From assembly GCA_964529715.1 (NCBI GenBank), contig CAZGXI010000002.1:62001-126000 (forward strand): DNA of 64,000 nt, in the 5' to 3' direction. The position numbers were made by a program, and so were the translations under genes. The stretch's first letter is position 1. Each line of letters begins with the position of its first letter. Positions 1-9,130 of this stretch are shown here, one piece after another. The notes below the pieces were generated by a model. That model saw only the letters and a program-made list of their open reading frames with translations. It was not told where the DNA came from and ran no database searches. This DNA comes from CAZGXI01 sp964529715 (GTDB lineage: Bacteria; Chloroflexota; Anaerolineae; Aggregatilineales; Ch27).

Positions 1-69
1 GAACCACCTATCGATGCGGAGGCAACAGCGCGCAATCCGGCGTTGGCACTACCGCCCAAAACAGATTGA
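1..69 (+). CDS. 3' end of an unidentified CDS (partial)
   Basis: An open frame runs from the window edge to a TGA at 67-69 and gives a 22-residue tail ending in PPKTD. It sits upstream of, and in the same direction as, the glycogen genes, so it may be the end of a gene in that operon. The tail is rich in Ala and Pro and has no recognisable motif. Only its position and the open frame support it, so it may not be coding. Confidence 0.35.
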   Translation, partial: EPPIDAEATARNPALALPPKTD

Positions 70-147
70 TCCTCCGGCAAAGCGGTGCAGGAGTTCCCGC
101 TGCCAGATCCGGTCACGAAGTTCATTTTCGGATTAAGGAGCTTTGCT

Positions 148-2007
148 GTGGCAATCGGCGCTTTTACGTTCGTTCTGCACAGTCACATGCCCTATGCCCG
201 CCTGGCCGGGCGCTGGCCACATGGCGAAGAGTGGATTCACGAAGCAACCACCGAGACCTATCTGCCGCTGCTCAACGCGCTATATGACCTGGCCGAGGAA
301 GGGGTGCATTACAAAATCACCATCGGCATCACGCCCATCCTGGCCGAACAACTGGCCGATCCCGACATCCTGGATCACCTGGACGCCTTCCTGGATGAAA
401 AGATCGAGGCGGCCAAACGCGACATCCCGCGCTTCCGAGGGGAATTCGACCGCCCAACCCGGCCCGTCAACGTGACCGCCGAGCTTGCGGCCCGTGCCGG
501 CCTTGAAGCCGCAGCCAGGGAGCGCGAAGAACAGGCAATATCAGGTGTAGAAGCAGCCCAAACAGAGGTCGAAGAAGTTGCTCCACCCGGCGAGGCCGAC
601 CTGCACATGGCTTACCTGGCCGAGTGGTACTTGCGCTGGTACGAGAACGTCAAACGCGCATTCGACCTGCGCTTTGGCCGGGACATCATCGGGGCATTCC
701 GCCGTCTGCAAGATCAGGGTTATGTGGAAATCATCACCTGCGCCGCAACACACGGCTATCTGCCCCTCCTCGGCACCGATTCGGCAATCTACGCCCAGAT
801 CAGAACCGGTATCGCCAGCTACGAGCGATGCTTTGGCCGCAAGCCCACCGGCATCTGGCTGCCAGAATGCGCTTACCGCCCAGCTTACTTCACCGAAGAC
901 GGCACGCTGCGCCCCGGCCTTGAGCGTTTCCTGGCTGAGCAGGGCATCCGGGTCTTTTTTAGTGAGACGCACACCATCACCGGCGGGCAGCCGGTCGGTG
1001 TGGCAGCAGGCGACGCTATTGGCCCCTACGGGGAGATCAAGCGCCGCTATGTGATCCCCACGTCGCGCGTCCTGCCGACGAGCGGGGCCACAACCTTCAA
1101 ACCCTACTATGTTAGCGACACCACCGCCGGACCACGCGCCGAACAACATTCCGGCGTGGCAGCCATCGGGCGCAATAACCGCACCGGACAGCAGGTCTGG
1201 AGCGCCGAGTGGGGCTATCCCGGCGATCAGGACTACCGCGAGTTCCACCGCAAAGATCACATCAGCGGCCTGCAATACTGGCGTGTCACCGCCCCCAAGA
1301 CAGACCTGGGCAGCAAAGACGCCTATCACCCTGACTGGGCCGCCTTCAAGGTCCAGCAGCACGCCGACCACTTCGCCTGGCTGGTTGAGCAAGAACTGCG
1401 CGCCTACGCCGGCGGCGGGGGCGACTTCGGCCTGATCGCCTCGAACTACGACACCGAATTGTTCGGCCACTGGTGGTTCGAGGGCATCGACTGGATCAAG
1501 GGTGTGTTGCGCCGCCTGGCCCACAATCCCAACGTGGAACTGACCACTGCCAGCGAGTTCATCGCCAAGCATCCACCGACGGAAGTGCTCCACCTGCCCG
1601 AAAGCAGTTGGGGCATGGGCGGCAACCACTTCACCTGGGACAACGCCGACACACACTGGATGTGGAAACCCATCCACGAGGCGGAACTGCGCATGGAAAA
1701 GCTGTTGGCAAACAACCCAGCGCCCGATGAGCACACGCGCGGCGTGCTGAACCAGGCCGCCCGCGAACTGCTGCTGCTGGAAAGCTCCGACTGGCCGTTT
1801 TTGGTGACGACGGGCCAGGCGCGCCAGTATGCCGTGCAGCGATTCAGTCAACACACCGAGCGGTTCAACCGCCTGGCCGAAAGCATCGAACGTGGCCAAC
1901 CAGATGGTCACCTGGCCACCCAGTATTGGGAGCTGGATCGCGTCTTCCCGGATATTGATTACCGTTGGTGGGCGCACCGTCCTGCGCCTCGATTGCCGGG
2001 AGCGTAG
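148..2007 (+). CDS. GH57 1,4-alpha-glucan branching enzyme
   Basis: This 619-residue enzyme should cut alpha-1,4-glucan and re-attach the piece in alpha-1,6 linkage, adding glycogen branches in the cytoplasm. The N terminus carries the GH57 HSHMP motif (family HxHxP). The catalytic nucleophile is expected at Glu240 in GIWLPECAY, and the acid/base Asp435 is in NYDTELFGHWW. A long C-terminal helical region follows, as in the Thermus/Thermotoga-type branching enzymes. The GTG at 148 is chosen because TAAGGAG lies 8 bases upstream; the longer frame from 85 has no such site. glgA and glgC follow on the same strand, which supports branching enzyme over amylase. No GH13-type GlgB is seen in the window. 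Confidence 0.88.
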   Translation: MAIGAFTFVLHSHMPYARLAGRWPHGEEWIHEATTETYLPLLNALYDLAEEGVHYKITIGITPILAEQLADPDILDHLDAFLDEKIEAAKRDIPRFRGEFDRPTRPVNVTAELAARAGLEAAAREREEQAISGVEAAQTEVEEVAPPGEADLHMAYLAEWYLRWYENVKRAFDLRFGRDIIGAFRRLQDQGYVEIITCAATHGYLPLLGTDSAIYAQIRTGIASYERCFGRKPTGIWLPECAYRPAYFTEDGTLRPGLERFLAEQGIRVFFSETHTITGGQPVGVAAGDAIGPYGEIKRRYVIPTSRVLPTSGATTFKPYYVSDTTAGPRAEQHSGVAAIGRNNRTGQQVWSAEWGYPGDQDYREFHRKDHISGLQYWRVTAPKTDLGSKDAYHPDWAAFKVQQHADHFAWLVEQELRAYAGGGGDFGLIASNYDTELFGHWWFEGIDWIKGVLRRLAHNPNVELTTASEFIAKHPPTEVLHLPESSWGMGGNHFTWDNADTHWMWKPIHEAELRMEKLLANNPAPDEHTRGVLNQAARELLLLESSDWPFLVTTGQARQYAVQRFSQHTERFNRLAESIERGQPDGHLATQYWELDRVFPDIDYRWWAHRPAPRLPGA

Positions 2008-2075
2008 AGCACTATTGGGGCGCAGCACACACCGCGTCCCTGTTTTGCAGCCCTTTGCGTTGAGGCAGATCGCCT

Positions 2076-3539
2076 ATGTCCATGAACGTGCTCTTTGTCG
2101 CTTCCGAAGCCGCGCCGTTCGCCAAGACGGGGGGGTTGGGTGATGTTGTGGGCAGTCTGCCAAAGGCCCTACGCCAGCGCGGTGTGGACGCCCGCGTGCT
2201 GCTGCCGTACTACGGCTTCATCCAGCCCGACCGCTATGCCATCGAGCCGCTGTTCAGCTTCGCCCTGCCCCGCCGCACCGGAACCGCCGAGGTACACTTC
2301 TATCACACCGAGCACGAAGGCGTGCCGATCTACTTCCTCAAAGCCTGGCCTTACTTCGGCGACGGCGACTACCTGTACACCGACCTCGACTGGGACCGCC
2401 CACGCTTCATTTTCTTCTGCCAGGCGGCGATGGGCATGGCTTGGGAGTGCGCTGCTCGCCTGGAGTGGTTCCCGGACCTGTTCCATGTGCACGACTGGCA
2501 CACGGCACTGCTGCCATTCCTGGTATACGACAGCCGCTATCATGACCGCTGGGCGCGAACAGCCACCATGCTTACGATCCATAACATGGGCTACCAGGGT
2601 TGGGATGCAGGCGGCTATCTGTGGGATGCCGGGGTCCCCGGACGCCATCAAGCGGACCTGGTCTACCAGAACCTCACCGATAACCTGCTCGCCATCGGCT
2701 TAGCCTACAGTGACGAGATCACCGCCGTCAGCCCGCGCTACGCCATCGAAATCCAGTACCCGCGCTTCGGCGAGGGGTTACAGGGCATTGTCCGCACCCG
2801 CCTGAACGACCTCTCCGGCATCCTCAACGGCATCGACGTAGTACGCTACAACCCGGCCACCGACCCGGCGCTGCCGAAAAACTTCAGTGTAGAATGCCTG
2901 GACGCGCGCATCGAGAACAAGCGCGCCTTGCAACGCGAAATGGGTTTCGAGGTGCGGGACGACGTTCCTCTGATCGGCATGGTCTCTCGGCTGGTCGAGT
3001 CGAAAGGGATCGACCTGGCCGTGCCCGCCCTGCGGCACATCCTCGCCGCCGACGACGTGCAGTTGGTGGCGCTGGGAACCGGCAAAGACACCATCGAGCA
3101 GGATGTGTGGGCACTGGGTCACTACTTTCACTGGAAAGCCAGAACGGTGATCGGCTTCGACGCGGCGCTGGCACAGCGCATCTACGGCGGCTGCGACCTG
3201 TTCCTGATGCCCAGCCGCTACGAGCCATGCGGTATCGGCCAGATGATGGCAATGCGTTATGGCGCACTGCCACTGGTACGGGAGACCGGTGGACTGGCCG
3301 ACACGGTAGAGAACTACGATGGCGGCCCGGCAGACCGGGGCACGGGCTTTGTCTTTCTATGGGAAGACCCCGAAGCGGTCATCGGCACGCTACGCTGGGC
3401 AACAGCCACGTATCGTTATCAGAAGACGGCCTGGCAACGCATGCAGGTGCGCGCCATGAACCGCGACTTTAGCTGGGATCGCAGCGCCGAGCAGTATATC
3501 CTGCGCTACGAGCGGGCGCTGCGTAAACGCCGTCCCTAG
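2076..3539 (+). CDS. glgA: Glycogen synthase (ADP-glucose type)
   Basis: This 487-residue GT5 glycosyltransferase adds glucose from ADP-glucose to the non-reducing end of glycogen. The ADP-glucose-binding loop KTGGLGD is at residues 17-23. The C-terminal GT-B domain has PSRYEPCGIGQMMAMRYG, which includes the conserved active-site Glu. The length is normal for bacterial GlgA. An alternative ATG lies two codons downstream at 2082. The gene starts 68 bases after the branching enzyme, and its substrate would come from the glgC product just downstream. Confidence 0.95.
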   Translation: MSMNVLFVASEAAPFAKTGGLGDVVGSLPKALRQRGVDARVLLPYYGFIQPDRYAIEPLFSFALPRRTGTAEVHFYHTEHEGVPIYFLKAWPYFGDGDYLYTDLDWDRPRFIFFCQAAMGMAWECAARLEWFPDLFHVHDWHTALLPFLVYDSRYHDRWARTATMLTIHNMGYQGWDAGGYLWDAGVPGRHQADLVYQNLTDNLLAIGLAYSDEITAVSPRYAIEIQYPRFGEGLQGIVRTRLNDLSGILNGIDVVRYNPATDPALPKNFSVECLDARIENKRALQREMGFEVRDDVPLIGMVSRLVESKGIDLAVPALRHILAADDVQLVALGTGKDTIEQDVWALGHYFHWKARTVIGFDAALAQRIYGGCDLFLMPSRYEPCGIGQMMAMRYGALPLVRETGGLADTVENYDGGPADRGTGFVFLWEDPEAVIGTLRWATATYRYQKTAWQRMQVRAMNRDFSWDRSAEQYILRYERALRKRRP

Positions 3540-3628
3540 AGCGTGTGATAAACTCTTCGAGTTTGCGCCGTTGGAGCGCCGGGGAATTCATTCCCTGGCA
3601 AACGTGCAAAATGCATAACACGCTCTAG
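3536..3628. repeat. 93-nt structured element with terminal inverted repeats
   Basis: Perfect 11-base inverted arms lie at 3536-3546 (CTAGAGCGTGT) and 3618-3628. They enclose a small hairpin at 3550-3564 (AAACTC/GAGTTT) and a 9-bp hairpin at 3579-3598 that includes one G-T pair. The left arm overlaps the glgA stop codon. The element could be a REP/MITE-like repeat, a processed RNA structure or an attenuator before glgC. No T-run marks it as a simple terminator. Confidence 0.5.
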
Positions 3629-3710
3629 CCGAAGGTGTGGGCAGCGGCGCGCCATGCGGCGTCTCTGCCATCAACCGTCCGCTGTAAAAACAACAAAGGA
3701 GGGTTCCGTT

Positions 3711-4973
3711 TTGAAGACGCGCGCGATCATCATGGCCGGCGGGGAAGGAACTCGCCTCAAAGTTCTCACCCAAAAGCGGGCCAAGCCAGCCGTCCCCTTC
3801 GCCGGGAAATACCGCATGATCGACTTCCCCCTGAGCAACTGTGTCAACTCCGGCATTTTCGACGTGCTGGTGCTAACACAGTACCGCCCACACAGCCTGA
3901 ACGACCACATCGGGCGCGGGCGCCCCTGGGACCTGGACCGCTCATTTTCGGGCGGCGTCCAGATTCTCCAGCCCTACAAAGGGCGGCGCGACACCGACTG
4001 GTACAGCGGCACGGCGGATGCCGTCACCCAGAACATGAATTTCGTGCGGCGCGGCAGGCCTGACTACATTCTGATTCTATCCGGCGATCATGTCTACGAA
4101 ATGGACTACAATGTCCTCATCCAGTTCCATCGGTCGCATGGAGCAGAGGCAACAGTGTGCACCATCCCGGTGCCTATGGATGAGGCCAGTCGTTATGGCA
4201 TCGTGGACGCCGACGCCAATTATCGGGTGCGCAACTTTGTGGAAAAGCCCGCCAACCCGCCCGGCAACCTGGCGAATATGGGAGTCTATGTCTTCAACCT
4301 GGATACCCTGGAGACCGTGCTACGGGAGGATCACCGCCGCCGCGACTCGTCGCACGACTTTGGCAAGGATATTTTGCCGCGCATGGTCGCCAACGAAAGC
4401 AAGGTCTATGCCTACCCCTACAACGGCTATTGGATCGACATCGGCACGGTAGATGCCTACTGGGCGGCCCATATGGACCTGCTGGAAACGCCACCATCGC
4501 TCGATCTCAACGACCGCACCTGGGTGATCCACACCCTCAGCGAGGAACGCCCGCCCGTCCAGATACATGCCGGCGCGGTAATCATCGATAGCATGATCAC
4601 TGACGGTTCCATCATTTCGGCGGGCGCTACCATTGAACGTAGCGTCCTTTCGCCGGGCGTATGCGTCGGCCCCGGCGCTGTGGTGCGTGAGTCGATCATC
4701 CTGACCGACACGTATATCGAGGCAGGCGCCGTGGTCGAACGCTGTATCGTAGACAAGATCGCCGTGATCGGGCAAAATGCCCGCGTGGGAGAAATCCAGA
4801 CCGTCGGCGACATCGGCCTGACCCTGATCGGCAAGGGCGCACATATCCCGGATGGCTTCCAGGTGGGGCGCAATTGTATCGTGGGTACAGATGCCAACGA
4901 GAAAGACTTTGCCGAGTTCCCCGACCGGAACATACCGGCTGGAACCCAGATAGGCTTTGAGGAACGGGATTAG
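3711..4973 (+). CDS. glgC: Glucose-1-phosphate adenylyltransferase
   Basis: This 420-residue enzyme makes ADP-glucose from ATP and glucose-1-phosphate, the committed and usually allosteric step of bacterial glycogen synthesis. The N-terminal nucleotidyltransferase domain shows AGGEGTRL and KPAVPFAGKYRMIDFPLSN. A substrate-loop Lys is in FVEKP, and the C-terminal left-handed beta-helix is visible as hexapeptide-like repeats. The start is TTG at 3711, behind AAAGGAGG 6 bases upstream. An in-frame ATG at 3654 has no ribosome site. The gene lies in the same direction as glgA, after the structured element. Confidence 0.95.
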   Translation: MKTRAIIMAGGEGTRLKVLTQKRAKPAVPFAGKYRMIDFPLSNCVNSGIFDVLVLTQYRPHSLNDHIGRGRPWDLDRSFSGGVQILQPYKGRRDTDWYSGTADAVTQNMNFVRRGRPDYILILSGDHVYEMDYNVLIQFHRSHGAEATVCTIPVPMDEASRYGIVDADANYRVRNFVEKPANPPGNLANMGVYVFNLDTLETVLREDHRRRDSSHDFGKDILPRMVANESKVYAYPYNGYWIDIGTVDAYWAAHMDLLETPPSLDLNDRTWVIHTLSEERPPVQIHAGAVIIDSMITDGSIISAGATIERSVLSPGVCVGPGAVVRESIILTDTYIEAGAVVERCIVDKIAVIGQNARVGEIQTVGDIGLTLIGKGAHIPDGFQVGRNCIVGTDANEKDFAEFPDRNIPAGTQIGFEERD

Positions 4974-4981
4974 TCAGGTTG

Positions 4982-5037
4982 ATCGCCGCCACTTGGCGGC
5001 GATAGTCCAAACCAGGGGGCAGACAGGTCCCTGGTTT
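4982..5037 (+). terminator. Two hairpins after glgC
   Basis: Two stem-loops follow the glgC stop: ATCGCCGCC/GGCGGCGAT at 4982-5003 with a 4-base loop, and AAACCAGGG/CCCTGGTTT at 5009-5037 with an 11-base loop. Neither has a clear T-run, so they may terminate weakly or protect the 3' end. A new promoter begins about 100 bases later. Confidence 0.45.
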
Positions 5038-5142
5038 GCGTTACCGCAGGATGAACGTCCTCAGGCGGTGCCGATTTTCTGCCGGCATCGCGGAGTTTTT
5101 CGTCTATTGTGACCAAGTTTTGTTCGGCTGCGGCTTTTTTGC

Positions 5143-5171
5143 TTGACCCATCCCCCCGGCCAAGCTATGCT
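5143..5171 (+). promoter_or_regulatory. Sigma70-type promoter of the phosphorylase gene
   Basis: TTGACC at 5143-5148 and TATGCT at 5166-5171 are separated by 17 bases. Transcription should start near 5178, about 50 bases before the ATG at 5231. This suggests the phosphorylase is transcribed separately from glgA-glgC. Confidence 0.65.
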
Positions 5172-5230
5172 TGAACCTGGTTCGACGAAAACGTTTTCTA
5201 CTGACATGCGGCAGAGCAACGGAGCCGAAC

Positions 5231-7801
5231 ATGATCCGACCGATTGCCAGAGTAGAGGTAACTCCGCGTATCCCCGCCAGGCTGGAACGGCTTGTTGAGC
5301 TGGCCTACAACCTGCGTTGGAGTTGGGATCACGACACGATCAGCCTGTTCCGGCGGCTGGATCGGGAACTGTGGGAAGGCACAGGACGCAATCCCATCCA
5401 GATGTTGGGGTTACTGCAACAGGAAAAACTGAATGCCGCCGCCGAAGACGAGGCGTTCATGGGGCACCTCGACCGGGTGTGTTCCAGTTTTGACCACTAC
5501 ATGAGCGCCCGCAACACCTGGTTCCGCAAAAAGTACGGCGATTTCGACAAGCCTTACATCGCCTACTTTTCCACCGAGTTCGGCATCACCGAATGCCTGC
5601 GCAACTATTCCGGCGGTCTGGGCATCCTCAGCGGTGACCATCTCAAAAGCGCCAGCGACCTCGACCTGCCCCTGGTAGGCGTAGGTATCCTGTACCAGGA
5701 AGGTTACTTCCGGCAATACCTGAGCGCCGACGGCTACCAGCAAGAAGATTACCCCATCAACGACTACAGCACCCTGCCCGTCCGCCGCGTGATGGACAGC
5801 AGCGGCAACCCGTTGAAGATCAAAGTGCCCATGCCGGGCCGGGAAATGAGCGCCCAGGTCTGGATCGTGCAGGTCGGGCGTGTGCCGTTGTATCTGCTGG
5901 ATTCTAACCTGCCAGAGAACATCGACGAAGACCGCGACCTGACCGACCGGCTCTACGGCGGCGACCGCCGCACGCGCATCCGCCAGGAAATCTTGCTTGG
6001 CATCGGCGGCATTCGCGCCCTGGAAGCACTCCAGCTACGCCCAACGATCTGTCACATGAACGAGGGCCATTCCGCTTTCCTGATCCTGGAACGCATCCGC
6101 ATTCTGATGAAAGAATACGGCATCGACTTTGAAGCGGCCCGCCACATCAGCGCCGCCGGAAACATCTTTACCACCCATACGTCGGTCCCGGCAGGGCTGG
6201 AACGTTTTGGCTTTGATCTGATCGACGAACACTTCCTGCCTATCTTCGAGCAGTTGGGCATCACCCGCGAGCAGTTCTTGAGCCTGGGGCGGGAAAACAT
6301 GGGCAACTACGAGTTGTTCTCAATGCCCGTGCTGGCGCTTCGGCTGTCGGCGGCAGCGAACGCCGTCGCCAAACTGCACGGCAGGGTCAGCCGGGAAATG
6401 TGGCAATGGCTCTATCCCCGACTGCCAGCCAAAGAAGTGCCCATCGACTCGATCACCAACGGCATTCACGTCCTGTCGTGGATCAGCCAGGAAATGGCGC
6501 AGTTGTTCGACCGCTACCTGGACCCTGCCTGGCGTGATGAGCCGGATAACCCTGCGAGCTGGAAGGACATCGACCGTATCCCCGACGCAGAACTGTGGCG
6601 CAGCCATGAGCGCCGCCGCGAACGGTTGGTGGCCTTTGCCCGGCGGCGACTGCGCGCTCAGTTGGAACGGCGCGGGGTGCCACAGAGTGAGATTGACGAT
6701 GCCGACGAGGTGCTCAACCCCGACGCCCTGACCATCGGCTTCGCCCGGCGCTTCGCCACCTACAAACGCGCCAATCTGCTCTTCCATGATCTGGAACGCC
6801 TGATCGCGCTGCTAAACATCCCCAACTGCCCGGTGCAAATCATCTTCGCCGGCAAGGCGCACCCCCACGATCATCCCGGCAAGGAGATGATCAAGACCAT
6901 CGTCAGCCAGGCCCGCCACCCAGACCTGCGGCACAAGATCGTCTTCTTGGAGAACTACGACATCACCATCGCCCGTTACCTGGTACAGGGCGTGGATGTG
7001 TGGCTCAACACGCCGCGCCGCCCCAAAGAGGCCAGCGGCACCAGCGGCATGAAGGTCATCTACAACGGTGGCCTCAATGCCAGCATCCTGGATGGCTGGT
7101 GGGACGAAGGGTACGACCGTTCACGGGGTTGGGCTATCGGCGGCGGCGAAGAATATGCCGAGCCAGAATGGGAGCTTCAGGACTATATCGAAAGTCGGGC
7201 GCTCTATGAAATCCTGGAGAAGGACATCATTCCGCTCTTCTACGACCGGGGGCGCGATGGTATCCCGCACGGCTGGATCGCCAAGATGAAGAACTCTATG
7301 CGCGACCTCAGCCCTGAATTCAACACGCACCGCATGGTCCGCGAATACACCGACCGCTACTATATGCCCGCCAGGAACCGCATCCAGCGCCTGACTCAGC
7401 CAGACATCAAGAGCAGCAAACCTTACCTGGACTGGTGGCAGCGTGTCACCCGTGAATGGAACAACGTCAAAATCGAGCAAGTAGAAGCTACTCCTACCCA
7501 CCTGACCGTCGGCGAAGAGATGGCTGTACGCGCCTGGGTACGGCTGGGCAAGCTGTCGCCAGATGAGGTTAAGGTGCAGTTCTACTACGGCAAAATCAAT
7601 ACCCAGGGCTTCATTGAGGATGGAGAAGCGGTAGACATGACGCCGGTCGGCAAACAGACCGCCACCGGCACCTACGAATTCACCGCCAACATCGCCTACA
7701 ACATCAGCGGCGAACAGGGTGTCTCGGTACGTGTGCTGCCCTATCACCCCTACCTGAACAAGCCCTTCCAGCCGGGGCTGCTGCGCTGGGCGGCAGAGTG
7801 A
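5231..7801 (+). CDS. glgP: Alpha-glucan (glycogen) phosphorylase, GT35
   Basis: This 856-residue PLP enzyme splits alpha-1,4-glucan with phosphate to release glucose-1-phosphate. It is the long bacterial/archaeal form with an N-terminal DUF3417-type extension rather than the MalP-like form. The PLP lysine is K608 in EASGTSGMKVIYNGG. ITNGIHVLSW and FAGKAHPHD are further family blocks. The ATG at 5231 is chosen because the upstream 20 codons overlap the promoter region and look non-coding. Together with the three genes upstream it closes a glycogen storage and mobilisation cycle. Confidence 0.93.
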   Translation: MIRPIARVEVTPRIPARLERLVELAYNLRWSWDHDTISLFRRLDRELWEGTGRNPIQMLGLLQQEKLNAAAEDEAFMGHLDRVCSSFDHYMSARNTWFRKKYGDFDKPYIAYFSTEFGITECLRNYSGGLGILSGDHLKSASDLDLPLVGVGILYQEGYFRQYLSADGYQQEDYPINDYSTLPVRRVMDSSGNPLKIKVPMPGREMSAQVWIVQVGRVPLYLLDSNLPENIDEDRDLTDRLYGGDRRTRIRQEILLGIGGIRALEALQLRPTICHMNEGHSAFLILERIRILMKEYGIDFEAARHISAAGNIFTTHTSVPAGLERFGFDLIDEHFLPIFEQLGITREQFLSLGRENMGNYELFSMPVLALRLSAAANAVAKLHGRVSREMWQWLYPRLPAKEVPIDSITNGIHVLSWISQEMAQLFDRYLDPAWRDEPDNPASWKDIDRIPDAELWRSHERRRERLVAFARRRLRAQLERRGVPQSEIDDADEVLNPDALTIGFARRFATYKRANLLFHDLERLIALLNIPNCPVQIIFAGKAHPHDHPGKEMIKTIVSQARHPDLRHKIVFLENYDITIARYLVQGVDVWLNTPRRPKEASGTSGMKVIYNGGLNASILDGWWDEGYDRSRGWAIGGGEEYAEPEWELQDYIESRALYEILEKDIIPLFYDRGRDGIPHGWIAKMKNSMRDLSPEFNTHRMVREYTDRYYMPARNRIQRLTQPDIKSSKPYLDWWQRVTREWNNVKIEQVEATPTHLTVGEEMAVRAWVRLGKLSPDEVKVQFYYGKINTQGFIEDGEAVDMTPVGKQTATGTYEFTANIAYNISGEQGVSVRVLPYHPYLNKPFQPGLLRWAAE

Positions 7802-7833
7802 TCTGGCGCAGCCTTTCAAGGATATAAAAACAT

Positions 7834-7868
7834 CGGGGCGACCGCGTTGGGGTCGCCCCGTCTGTTTT
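7834..7868. terminator. Bidirectional terminator between convergent genes
   Basis: CGGGGCGACC (7834-7843) pairs with GGTCGCCCCG (7851-7860) around a 7-base loop. A T-rich TCTGTTTT follows on the plus strand. On the minus strand the stem is followed by a T-run (plus-strand AAAAA at 7826-7830). It can end both the phosphorylase and the opposing permease transcripts. The stem belongs to a family also seen at 49796 and 60196. Confidence 0.8.
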
Positions 7869-7884
7869 CAACCTGCCGACAGGA

Positions 7885-9129
7885 TCAGCTTTCGCGCAAG
7901 AGACGCCCCAGGTCGCGCCATTTGGGCATCTCGCCCGCCAGCAGCGCATTGACCCGGAAGAAGCGCCCGGCCAGCCAGATCGCCCCGGCTGCCGCCAGCG
8001 CCAGCAGCGCCAAACTGACGATCAATTCTACCAGCGGCACCTGCACAATCGCGATCCGCTGGGCCATCGATAGCGGAGCGGTGATCGGAAAGAGGCTCAG
8101 CAGCGTTGCCAGCGGACCGTTCGGCGACTCCATGAACACCGTCGAACTGAAGTAAAAGGGAATGGCGGCCGGGAGTATGATGAACATGGCCAACTGTGGC
8201 CCTTCCCGCATCGAAGGCGCGACGGCGCCAATCGCCGCATAAGCCCCGGCGAACAGCAGGTAGCCGAAGATGAAGTACATCACCAGCCAGAACAGCATCT
8301 CCGGACGGATGGCGACGCTGGCAAGCTCCGGGATAATCGTCCCCGCGCGGTTCAGCAGGAACACCACCGCCGCAAGCCAGACCCCCAATTGAAACAGGCC
8401 CAACAGGCCCAACGAAATCACTTTGCCCGCCAGCAGCGCCGGGGGACGCATGGTCGAAAGCAGGATTTCCACCATGCGCGTCTCCTTCTCCTCGATGACG
8501 CTCTGCATCAGATAGCCACTGCTGAAGAACGCCCCGAACAGCAGCAGGAAGGAGAAGAGATAGATCAGCAGCATCGACGTCCCCTCGCCGCGGGCCTGGC
8601 TGACCTCGCCGCCGGTTGCTATTCGGTGTTCCACGATGTTCAGCGGGTCTTGCAGCCGATACAGCAGGCGGCGATCCATGCCTTGCAGCATGGTCTGCAT
8701 GAGAAAATTCGCAAAAAAACTGTTTGTATTTGCACCGCTAATGTCAAGCTGGGAAGCATACCACCTTACGGCGCCGGTTTCCACGTAATCTCCTGCGATC
8801 ACGTAGAACGAGCCGATCTCACCAGCTTCAACAGCCGCACGCGCCTCGTCTTCGCTGTCAAACCGAGTCAGGGTGGTGCGAAACAGCCCCGGCGAGGGGA
8901 ACAGGCCGCTGTGATCGACGTAGCCTACCGGCTTGGCCTCGTTGGCTTGGGAGGTGTCCTCCTGTGGCGGCGTTTCTTCGCCGCCACCGAGATCAAGACC
9001 CTGAATCACCTGGTAGCCCAGCAACAGCACGATGGCGATCAGGGGGATGCCAAAGGTAGTAAACAGATAGGCACGACGGCGGCCCTGACGCTTCAGCTCA
9101 AACCAGAACACATTCCAAAAGCGGTTCAC
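7885..9129 (-). CDS. ABC-2 type exporter permease (second subunit)
   Basis: This 414-residue membrane subunit resembles NatB and YhaP-like permeases of the ABC-2 exporter class. One N-terminal membrane helix (around FTTFGIPLIAIVLLLGY) is followed by a roughly 130-residue outside domain and a C-terminal block of about five helices. The GTG at 9129 is used: AGGAGG stands just upstream and the start is 1 base after the stop of the previous permease, so translation is probably coupled. It is the last gene of the operon. It is similar in layout to the permease encoded upstream, suggesting a heterodimer. The substrate is unknown. Confidence 0.82.
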   Translation of the reverse strand: MNRFWNVFWFELKRQGRRRAYLFTTFGIPLIAIVLLLGYQVIQGLDLGGGEETPPQEDTSQANEAKPVGYVDHSGLFPSPGLFRTTLTRFDSEDEARAAVEAGEIGSFYVIAGDYVETGAVRWYASQLDISGANTNSFFANFLMQTMLQGMDRRLLYRLQDPLNIVEHRIATGGEVSQARGEGTSMLLIYLFSFLLLFGAFFSSGYLMQSVIEEKETRMVEILLSTMRPPALLAGKVISLGLLGLFQLGVWLAAVVFLLNRAGTIIPELASVAIRPEMLFWLVMYFIFGYLLFAGAYAAIGAVAPSMREGPQLAMFIILPAAIPFYFSSTVFMESPNGPLATLLSLFPITAPLSMAQRIAIVQVPLVELIVSLALLALAAAGAIWLAGRFFRVNALLAGEMPKWRDLGRLLRES

Positions 9130-9130
9130 G

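Noticed and set aside
541..2028. Long minus-strand open frame (495 codons) opposite the GH57 branching enzyme
   Set aside because: It lies opposite a gene with clear catalytic motifs and has no recognisable domain. Long antisense frames are common at this base composition.
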